NCBI GenBank assembly: GCA_947311745.1
Contig: CAMZLT010000257.1
Coordinates: 1-7,724 of the forward strand
Direction of reading: 5' to 3'
Source of the DNA: an uncultured Flavobacteriaceae bacterium
GTDB lineage: Bacteria; Bacteroidota; Bacteroidia; Flavobacteriales; Flavobacteriaceae
Length of the DNA: 7,724 bases
How positions within the stretch are numbered: the stretch's first letter is position 1; every line of letters begins with the position of its first letter. The notes under the pieces are model-generated. The model saw only the letters and a list, made by a program, of their open reading frames with translations, was not told the origin of the DNA and searched no databases. Shown here piece after piece: positions 1-5,390 of this stretch. The translations under genes and the position numbers were made by a program.

Positions 1-2123
1 TCTTGTAATACAATTTCATTCCATGCATAATCTACATTTTCTTGTGTTAGTGTAATGTGTGGTTCATTTTCGGTTGGCATGTACCAAGAATCAAACGGAT
101 TGTTATTATTTGGTAACATAAACCAATTTATTTCGTTATTAGGAAAAGAAATATCCATAGCACTTACGGTTGGTATGAAATTAAAATAATCGGTTTGTAA
201 TGCAGCTAAAAATTCTCCTGCAAGACCATTTGTTCCGATAGTATCGCCAACCAAACCTAAATTATACAAACCTCCAGGCGAAGCATCAACACCATGCGAA
301 TACACTTGTGCCATTGAATCTGCTGCACTATGTACATCAAAAGCAGGAATCCACCATGCAAAATCAATATACACATCGCTTACTTCAATTTGATTATTTG
401 CATAAGGAGTGTACGAAACTTGTAAAGTTGCATCTACACCAGATTCTACATCAATAGTAGTGTTTACAACTTCCCTTCCAGGTAGTACATCATTTCCGTC
501 AATATCTGGAAAAGCATTACCAAAACCAGAACCGTTTATCATATTTGCTTTTCGTAAATTTTCAGGATATCCTGATGCTGTTAAAGATAATAATCGATTA
601 TAAAAAACACTTTTATATGGATGTGCAATTGGTAAGGTTAAGTTAGAATTAAACGATACACCGTCCGAATCCGTAATATGTGCTTCAAAATGATCGACAA
701 GCATTTGTCTTGCGGCAGCAGATTTCATAAATCCATCAATAAGCGGTTGTAGGGATTCTACATTTTGATTTCCTATAAACCAAAAATCATCCAAACCATA
801 GGCTAAATAATTAAATTGATGCTGAAAACCAATCGGAACATTTGCCCCTTGATGTGGAGCATCAAAAGAAATCCATAATCGTGTATCGTGATTCATAGAA
901 ACACTTTCCATGTACGATAAGGCATAACGCGAAACGAGTCCTCCCATACTTGGACCAATAATTACATTTTGTTGGTTTCCTACTTTTTGTGCGTTAATTT
1001 GATTAATTAATTCTACTAATAACATAGCATTTCGTTCGATAAAGTCGGAACCTCCATCGATTAATTCGTTATCTGCTTGTCTTGTGTATTCAGGGAAATT
1101 TAAGATGATAACATCAAAGCCTTCGGCACGAATTAAATCGGCAAGATTATCGGTATTTCCTGCTGCATTTGTAAAGTTTAACATTTCGTAAATTCCTACT
1201 ACAAAATCACCAGTGCTACTATCTACATATCCAGTAATTGGTCTAGAATCTTGAGGGTCAAAACCGTCTATAATTATCAACGGTTTATCTAAAACAGCAT
1301 TTGGTTCGGTACTTAAAAATATTTCGTATTCGCCTTGTGCAGGATAAGAAGTTGTTTCGCCATAAACCGATAAATCTGGAGTAATACTTGCGGTAAAAGT
1401 AGCAGGATTGCGACCAAAAAGCGATTTTAAATCGGAATTAGAATAGGTAATTAACAAACTGGAAGTATTGATTTTAACTGTTCCGTCTAAAAATACGATT
1501 TTAGTTTGTATGTTTTTTGTTCCTACCGTTGTAAACGGAATGGTGATTGGTGTATCTTGTTTTATCTTACTAAAACCATTTCCGTTATCAAAATCCATTT
1601 CAATATACTGAATTGTTTTATCAGTTGTGTTATAAATATTAGCTGATTTTAATTCAAAAAGTACCTCTAAACCTTTGTGTTTTGTTGCTAAAATACTGCT
1701 TAAAAAAAGTTCGTGTTTATCAAAAATTGAATCCTTAGTATTTGAACGAATTAAAAAACCTTCCGAATCATTGGTAACTTTATTATTTAAAAAAGCAGTT
1801 TTTTTTATGGTTTCGTATTTACTATACAAAACTGCAATAGGTACTACTTGTTGTTTTTTGGCTTGTATTGTTTGCTGTTTTAATACGTCTAAAGATGGCA
1901 AACGTTGTAAAAAATCGTGTTGTTGAATGCTTTTGTAAGCTTGATAGAAATCATAAACCGAATTAGGTGTTTCTTGATACTTTTGTATGGAAACTAACGG
2001 GTTTTCTTGAACTAAAATAGATGTTTCTAAATTTGAAGTATCAAATCGTTCTAATATGTTGTGTTTGGTTTGCGAAAAACTGGCAAAGGAAACTAGCAAA
2101 CTAAAAAGTAATATTCGTATCAT
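1..2123 (-). CDS. Secreted lipase/esterase-like alpha/beta hydrolase, 3' end beyond window (partial)
   Basis: An open frame runs leftward from the ATG at 2123 to the window edge, giving 707 complete codons without a stop. An in-frame TAA at 2127-2129 fixes the start. Residues 1-17 form a signal peptide (MIRILLFSLLVSFASFS, then Q). After an N-terminal region of about 270 residues comes an alpha/beta-hydrolase core: a strand and loop IIIDGFDP (283-290), the nucleophile elbow GPSMGG with Ser392, and FDAPHQGAN (D421-H424), like the APHxG loop that follows the nucleophile in lipases and PGAP1-type hydrolases. Near the visible end PFDSWY and NEPH precede an LTQENV stretch; His689 is my candidate catalytic histidine. 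The catalytic acid is not assigned. Family knowledge suggests ester or lipid hydrolysis at or outside the outer membrane; substrate unknown. A T9SS sorting domain may follow beyond base 1. No convincing promoter was found: TATATTTA on the minus strand (2146-2153) is one base off the Bacteroidota -7 box and lacks a well-placed -33 element. Confidence 0.85.
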   Translation of the reverse strand, partial: MIRILLFSLLVSFASFSQTKHNILERFDTSNLETSILVQENPLVSIQKYQETPNSVYDFYQAYKSIQQHDFLQRLPSLDVLKQQTIQAKKQQVVPIAVLYSKYETIKKTAFLNNKVTNDSEGFLIRSNTKDSIFDKHELFLSSILATKHKGLEVLFELKSANIYNTTDKTIQYIEMDFDNGNGFSKIKQDTPITIPFTTVGTKNIQTKIVFLDGTVKINTSSLLITYSNSDLKSLFGRNPATFTASITPDLSVYGETTSYPAQGEYEIFLSTEPNAVLDKPLIIIDGFDPQDSRPITGYVDSSTGDFVVGIYEMLNFTNAAGNTDNLADLIRAEGFDVIILNFPEYTRQADNELIDGGSDFIERNAMLLVELINQINAQKVGNQQNVIIGPSMGGLVSRYALSYMESVSMNHDTRLWISFDAPHQGANVPIGFQHQFNYLAYGLDDFWFIGNQNVESLQPLIDGFMKSAAARQMLVDHFEAHITDSDGVSFNSNLTLPIAHPYKSVFYNRLLSLTASGYPENLRKANMINGSGFGNAFPDIDGNDVLPGREVVNTTIDVESGVDATLQVSYTPYANNQIEVSDVYIDFAWWIPAFDVHSAADSMAQVYSHGVDASPGGLYNLGLVGDTIGTNGLAGEFLAALQTDYFNFIPTVSAMDISFPNNEINWFMLPNNNNPFDSWYMPTENEPHITLTQENVDYAWNEIVLQ

Positions 2124-2156
2124 AAATTAAGTGTATTCGTTTTTGTAAATATATAA

Positions 2157-2191
2157 AAAAAACCTTGCAAATGTACTATGCAAGGTTTTTT
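2157..2191 (-). terminator. Hairpin terminator of the MazG/membrane-protein operon
   Basis: A perfect 13-base inverted repeat (AAAAAACCTTGCA at 2157-2169 and TGCAAGGTTTTTT at 2179-2191) encloses a 9-base loop. Read on the minus strand it gives a CCTTGCA stem followed by a run of U. It lies 23 bases after the stop codon of the small membrane protein. The A/T tails make it symmetrical, so it could also stop plus-strand transcription. It separates the operon from the lipase gene, which therefore probably has its own promoter. Confidence 0.85.
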
Positions 2192-2214
2192 AATAAATTT
2201 ATGGCTATAAATAG

Positions 2215-2451
2215 TTATTTTTTGAGTTGTTTTTCTTTTTTCTTGATAAACCAAGTTAATACAATTCCATACACAATAGATACAACAATGCGTTTGATAA
2301 TATTTTTGGCTTCAAAAACATGGTCAAAACTTTCTTTTGCAGAAGTACTACTAGATAATCCTATTAAAAATTCTAAAAATAAAATTATCACTAAAAAAGT
2401 AACTACAGTTAGTAAAAACAATTTAATAAACGAAGGTTTTTTTCTTGTCAT
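2215..2451 (-). CDS. Small two-helix inner-membrane protein of unknown function
   Basis: This 78-residue protein has a basic N-terminus (MTRKKPSF), a hydrophobic segment at about residues 9-32, a polar middle (about 33-52, SSSTSAKESFDHVFEAKN), a second hydrophobic segment at about 53-69, and a lysine-rich tail (KKKEKQLKK). Positive charge at both ends with two helices predicts both termini in the cytoplasm and a short periplasmic loop. Its ATG lies one base after the stop of the MazG gene (TAA A ATG), so translation is probably coupled, and the terminator 23 bases downstream closes the operon. I do not recognise the family. The overlapping plus-strand frame is a shadow, because the hydrophobic pattern, coupling and terminator all fit the minus strand. 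Confidence 0.7.
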   Translation of the reverse strand: MTRKKPSFIKLFLLTVVTFLVIILFLEFLIGLSSSTSAKESFDHVFEAKNIIKRIVVSIVYGIVLTWFIKKKEKQLKK

Positions 2452-2452
2452 T

Positions 2453-2779
2453 TTATTTTAGTTTTTTATTGTTATGATGTCTGTCATGATCTCGTTTTGC
2501 TTTGAAATCCATTTTTTTATCAAAGGCATTTTGTAAATCAATTCCTGTTTGATTAGCAAGGCAAAGTACTACAAAAAGAACATCGGCAAGTTCTTCTCCT
2601 AAATCTTTATTTTTATCACTTTCTTTTTCGGATTGTTCACCATATCGTCTAGCTATTATTCTAGCAACTTCACCTACTTCTTCGGTTAATTGAGCCATAT
2701 TTGTAAGTTCATTAAAATAACGTACACCATGTTCGTTAATCCAATTATCTACTTCTTTTTGTGCGTTTTTTATATCCAT
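2453..2779 (-). CDS. MazG-family nucleotide pyrophosphohydrolase
   Basis: This 108-residue protein is one all-alpha MazG domain. The metal-binding signature ExxE...ExxD is visible as EEVGE (E34, E37) and, about 25 residues later, EELAD (E63, D66). The C-terminus is basic and His-rich (RDHDRHHNNKK). The size fits the short single-domain members rather than the two-domain E. coli MazG of about 260 residues. Family members hydrolyse (d)NTPs to NMP and pyrophosphate with Mg2+, often as oligomers that clean damaged or non-canonical nucleotides from the pool; the exact substrate cannot be read from sequence. It acts in the cytoplasm. It is the first gene of a two-gene operon with the small membrane protein, and a good -7 box lies 22 bases upstream of the ATG. 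No Shine-Dalgarno site is evident. Confidence 0.92.
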   Translation of the reverse strand: MDIKNAQKEVDNWINEHGVRYFNELTNMAQLTEEVGEVARIIARRYGEQSEKESDKNKDLGEELADVLFVVLCLANQTGIDLQNAFDKKMDFKAKRDHDRHHNNKKLK

Positions 2780-2801
2780 AATTATGCGAAAAATTAGAAT
2801 T

Positions 2802-2809
2802 CAAAGTTA
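2802..2809 (-). promoter_or_regulatory. Bacteroidota -7 promoter box for the MazG operon
   Basis: The minus strand reads TAACTTTG here, an exact match to the Bacteroidota primary sigma-factor -7 consensus TAnnTTTG. It lies 22 bases before the MazG ATG, which would give a leader of about 15 bases. The nearest upstream TTG (minus strand, 2835-2837) is 25 bases away, longer than the usual 17-23, so the -33 element is uncertain. Confidence 0.5.
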
Positions 2810-2924
2810 CAAAAAATAACGACGTGAATTATTACAAGATTTTTAAAAAAATTGGATCTGTGTTGTTTGTACAAAATAATTTGAATACATATAGCGAAAT
2901 TATATATAATTTTATAAAAACATA

Positions 2925-2955
2925 TTGCCCTTTGTAAAATCTTTGTGTTACTTTG
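2925..2955 (+). promoter_or_regulatory. Possible promoter of the ABC-F gene
   Basis: TTG at 2925-2927 and TTACTTTG at 2948-2955 are 20 bases apart and resemble the Bacteroidota -33 and -7 elements; the second differs from TAnnTTTG at one position. Transcription would start close to 2962, leaving a short leader before the ATG at 2971. Two other TTTG words (2931, 2942) are nearby, so the true pair is not certain. Confidence 0.35.
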
Positions 2956-2970
2956 TGCAAAATATATTTT

Positions 2971-4824
2971 ATGAATTATTTATCGGTTGAAAATATTACA
3001 AAATCGTATGGCGAACGTGTTTTGTTCGAAAACATATCTTTTGGAATTAATAAAGATCAAAAAATTGCCTTTATTGCTAAAAATGGTACAGGTAAAACAT
3101 CTCTTTTAAATATCATTGCTGGTTTAGAAAGTTCGGATACTGGTCAGATAATTTTCCGAAAAGGCTTAAATGTTGTTTATCTTGCTCAAAAAGAAAATCT
3201 AAATCCAGATTTTACTATTGAAGAAGCCGTTTTTAATAGCGATAATCCAATGCTTAAAATTGTAGAACAATACGAACACGCTTTATTACATATGGATGAT
3301 GCAGATGCATACCAAAAAGCATTTGATTTAATGGAACAACACCAAGCATGGGATTTTGATACGCAATACAAACAAATTTTATCTAAATTAAAATTTGAGG
3401 ATCATTCGGTTAAAGTAAAAACGCTTTCTGGTGGACAAAAAAAACGCTTATCTCTTGCCATAGCACTAATTAATAAACCAGATTTACTTATTTTAGACGA
3501 ACCTACTAATCATTTAGATTTAGAAATGATAGAATGGTTAGAGTCTTACTTTAAAAAAGAGAACATAACTCTCTTTATGGTAACACATGATCGTTATTTT
3601 TTAGAACGTGTTTGTAATGAAATAATGGAGCTAGATCAAGGTAAAATTTATAAGTATAAAGGAAACTATTCTTATTTTTTAGAAAAAAAAGCAGAAAGAC
3701 TTGAAGTAGAGAAAGTTACTTTGGGTAAAGCAAAGCAATTATTTAAAAAAGAATTAGACTGGATGCGTAAGCAACCAAAGGCAAGAACTACAAAATCTAA
3801 ATCGCGAATTGATGATTTTCATAAAATAAAAGAACAAGCTTCACAACGCAGAAATGACCATAAAGTTCAATTAGAATTAAACATGGAACGTTTGGGTTCT
3901 AAAATTGTAGAGTTAAATCATATTTATAAATCATTTGACAATCTTAAAATAGTAAACGACTTTGATTATACGTTTAAAAGAGGCGAACGAATTGGTATTA
4001 TTGGTAAAAATGGTACAGGAAAATCCACATTTTTAAACATTTTAACCAAACAATTAGAGCCAGATAATGGTAAAATAGTAATCGGTGAAACCGTAAAATT
4101 TGGCTATTATAAGCAAAGCGGAATTTATGTAAAAGAAGGACAAAAAGTAATTGAAGTAATTAAAGAATTTGGCGAATATATTCCGCTTGCAAAAGGACAA
4201 AAATTATCTGCAGGTAATTTATTAGAACGTTTTTTATTCGACCGAAAAAAGCAATACGATTTTGTAGAAAAACTATCAGGAGGAGAATTAAAACGCTTAT
4301 TTTTATGTACTGTTTTAATACAAAACCCTAATTTTTTAATTTTAGATGAACCTACAAACGATTTAGATATTGTAACATTAAACGTACTTGAAAATTTCTT
4401 GTTAGATTTTCAAGGAAACCTTATTGTTGTTTCGCACGATAGGTATTTTATGGATAAAATTGTAGATCATCTTTTTGTCTTTAGAGGTAATGGTGTTGTA
4501 GAGGATTTCCCAGGAAATTATTCCGATTATCGTGCTTATGAGGATTCAAAACCTGTAGTTAAAGAAGTTGAAAAAGAGATAAAAAAAGTTTCGGAAAACA
4601 AAACATCTTACGAAGAAGCTAAAAAACTAAAACGAGAATTCGGACAATTAGAAAAAGATATTGAACGCTTATTAGCTAAGAAAAAACGAATTGAAAACGA
4701 TTTTTTAGATGGCAGCCTTTCTACTGAAAAAATTACTGAAATGGGTGTTGAATTAGAACAAATTCGCAAACAAATAGAACAAAAAGAAGAACGTTGGTTA
4801 GAAGTTAGTATGTTGTTGGAGTAG
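2971..4824 (+). CDS. uup: ABC-F family ATPase, Uup-like
   Basis: This 617-residue soluble protein has two ABC ATPase domains and no membrane segments. Domain 1 has Walker A AKNGTGKT (36-43), signature LSGGQ (152-156), Walker B LLILDE with catalytic E177, and switch H206. Domain 2 has GKNGTGKS (345-352), LSGGE (435-439), FLILDE with E460, and H489. Between them a basic linker reads ELDWMRKQPKARTTKSKSR (261-279), which resembles the Uup linker, and residues about 545-610 form a charged coiled coil like the Uup C-terminal domain. E. coli Uup is of similar length (635). ABC-F proteins bind the ribosomal E site and act in translation or stalled-ribosome rescue; Uup mutants also affect precise transposon excision. 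The start at 2971 is preferred because MNYLSVENITKSYG begins the domain; a TTG six codons upstream (2953) lies in the likely promoter box. The first Walker A has Ala36 where Gly is usual. No clear terminator follows. Confidence 0.93.
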   Translation: MNYLSVENITKSYGERVLFENISFGINKDQKIAFIAKNGTGKTSLLNIIAGLESSDTGQIIFRKGLNVVYLAQKENLNPDFTIEEAVFNSDNPMLKIVEQYEHALLHMDDADAYQKAFDLMEQHQAWDFDTQYKQILSKLKFEDHSVKVKTLSGGQKKRLSLAIALINKPDLLILDEPTNHLDLEMIEWLESYFKKENITLFMVTHDRYFLERVCNEIMELDQGKIYKYKGNYSYFLEKKAERLEVEKVTLGKAKQLFKKELDWMRKQPKARTTKSKSRIDDFHKIKEQASQRRNDHKVQLELNMERLGSKIVELNHIYKSFDNLKIVNDFDYTFKRGERIGIIGKNGTGKSTFLNILTKQLEPDNGKIVIGETVKFGYYKQSGIYVKEGQKVIEVIKEFGEYIPLAKGQKLSAGNLLERFLFDRKKQYDFVEKLSGGELKRLFLCTVLIQNPNFLILDEPTNDLDIVTLNVLENFLLDFQGNLIVVSHDRYFMDKIVDHLFVFRGNGVVEDFPGNYSDYRAYEDSKPVVKEVEKEIKKVSENKTSYEEAKKLKREFGQLEKDIERLLAKKKRIENDFLDGSLSTEKITEMGVELEQIRKQIEQKEERWLEVSMLLE

Positions 4825-4849
4825 TGATTAAAATGTTTATTAATTGAAT

Positions 4850-5071
4850 TCACCAATTATATAAACCATTTCTGCCAATAAATTTTTTATAGTTATAATT
4901 CATTTCTTTGTAAGCAAACTCAATCCCATTTTTTAATATTGGAGTACTATAAATGTGTTTTCCTATGGTGTTTTCAAAAAACCTTTCTGCTGGATCTATC
5001 ATAACATAAGAGCCTTTCCCACGCTGGTGCGCGATTGTATCGCGTACAATCATCATAAACCTCGTATTCAT
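4850..5071 (-). CDS. Doubtful 73-codon ORF whose start lies in the repeat; possible gene remnant
   Basis: The frame runs from the ATG at 5071 to a TGA at 4850, convergent with the ABC-F gene and ending 25 bases from its stop. An in-frame TAA lies directly upstream (5072-5074), so it cannot extend. The first 17 residues (MNTRFMMIVRDTIAHQR) are encoded by the 97-base repeat; in the second repeat copy the same reading (MMIVRDTIAH) hits a TAG at once, so this part is not conserved as protein. The remainder, about 55 residues (SYVMIDPAERFF... to ...FIGRNGLYNW), looks protein-like, with mixed charged and aromatic residues, but I do not recognise it. It could be the 3' remnant of a gene cut by insertion of the repeat, or chance. 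No promoter or ribosome-binding site is evident. Confidence 0.25.
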   Translation of the reverse strand: MNTRFMMIVRDTIAHQRGKGSYVMIDPAERFFENTIGKHIYSTPILKNGIEFAYKEMNYNYKKFIGRNGLYNW

Positions 5072-5201
5072 TTACATTAAATCAATCGTATTTTTGCACA
5101 ATAATCAATAGCAGAAATATAATCCTCTCCTCAAACAAAGATAATAAAAATTTTGGTTTTTCTGTAACGCTACGCGATACAATCGCGCAGAAGCGACTGG
5201 G
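5018..5201. repeat. REPIN-like element: two inverted hairpin units around a spacer
   Basis: The 19-base word TGCGCGATTGTATCGCGTA at 5028-5046 recurs as its exact reverse complement at 5171-5189. The outer flanks match loosely: CCCA..CGCT at 5018-5025 against AGCG..TGGG at 5192-5201 in reverse complement. Each unit is itself a hairpin (CGCGAT, TGT loop, ATCGCG). Two inverted hairpin units around a short spacer is the layout of REPIN or small MITE elements that are moved in trans by a REP-associated tyrosine transposase. No transposase is encoded in the window; the class is an inference. Confidence 0.6.
5020..5116 (+). repeat. 97-base direct repeat, copy A
   Basis: This aligns without gaps to 7616-7712 at an offset of 2596 bases. 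By my base-by-base comparison 90 of 97 positions agree; the differences are at 5026, 5063, 5064, 5069, 5071, 5080 and 5090. The hairpin core (5027-5062) and the right end (5091-5116) are unchanged. It holds two overlapping, mutually exclusive hairpins: CGCGAT/ATCGCG (5030-5044) and GATTGTA/TACAATC (5033-5051). It overlaps the left unit of the inverted element and the 5' end of the doubtful ORF. Confidence 0.9.
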
Positions 5202-5268
5202 ATTATTCGTGCAGTAGCTGGGGGATACCTTTTTATAACTTTTCCCCAACTTTTATAGCTTATCCATT

Positions 5269-5298
5269 AAACTTTAACATTTTAAAATGTTAAAGTTT
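5269..5298. promoter_or_regulatory. Perfect 30-base palindrome, possible operator or hairpin
   Basis: The half-site AAACTTTAACATTTT (5269-5283) is followed with no gap by its exact reverse complement (5284-5298). It lies 92 bases before the start of the secreted methionine-rich protein. A perfect continuous palindrome of this length suits a dimeric repressor site or a cruciform more than an intrinsic terminator, because the nearest T-run (5310-5318) is 11 bases further on. No regulator is encoded nearby, so function is inferred only. Confidence 0.5.
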
Positions 5299-5320
5299 GT
5301 AAGGAACTGTTTTTTTTTCG

Positions 5321-5355
5321 TTCTAATACATTAGAAAACAAACAAAGCGCTTTGT
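5321..5355. promoter_or_regulatory. Two adjacent short palindromes upstream of the secreted gene
   Basis: TTCTAAT-AC-ATTAGAA (5321-5336) has 7-base arms, and ACAAAGCGCTTTGT (5342-5355) is a perfect 14-base palindrome; they are 5 bases apart. They lie 35 to 70 bases before the ATG at 5391, where operators or leader hairpins commonly sit. The word GCGC stands out in this AT-rich leader. No clear TAnnTTTG box is seen, so the promoter is not placed. Confidence 0.4.
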
Positions 5356-5390
5356 AATTTTCTCTTTTTTAACTCATTAAATACTAAATT

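Larger units (their letters stand above)
4825..5390. other. 566-base gap with a repeat element and palindromes, no confident gene
   Basis: From left to right this stretch holds a doubtful minus-strand ORF (4850-5071), an element with inverted ends (5018-5201) whose left part recurs at 7616-7712, a GC-richer tail up to about 5231, and three palindromes (5269-5298, 5321-5336, 5342-5355) before the ATG at 5391. The part from 5162 to 5231 is visibly richer in G and C than the surrounding genome, which suggests an inserted element. The only terminator-like feature after the ABC-F gene is a weak TAATTG/CAATTA pair (4841-4859) without a U-run. Confidence 0.6.

Noticed and set aside
409..603. Plus-strand ORF of 64 codons
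   Set aside because: It lies wholly antisense within the lipase-like gene, has no family resemblance, and the minus strand frame carries clear hydrolase motifs.
1675..1926. Plus-strand ORF of 83 codons
   Set aside because: It is antisense to the lipase N-terminal region; the cysteine and lysine runs are a by-product of AT-rich codons on the other strand.
2165..2461. Plus-strand ORF of 98 codons
   Set aside because: It starts inside the terminator stem and mirrors the small membrane protein; operon coupling and terminator position support the minus strand.
2953..2970. TTG start six codons upstream for the ABC-F protein
   Set aside because: The TTG is part of the probable promoter box, and the ATG at 2971 starts directly before the conserved N-terminal strand.
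4841..4859. TAATTG/CAATTA pair as a terminator for the ABC-F gene
   Set aside because: The stem has only six mostly A-T pairs and no U-run follows.
5220..5247. GGGGA/TCCCC pair upstream of the secreted gene
   Set aside because: Only five pairs with a loop of about 18 bases; too weak to claim as a structure.
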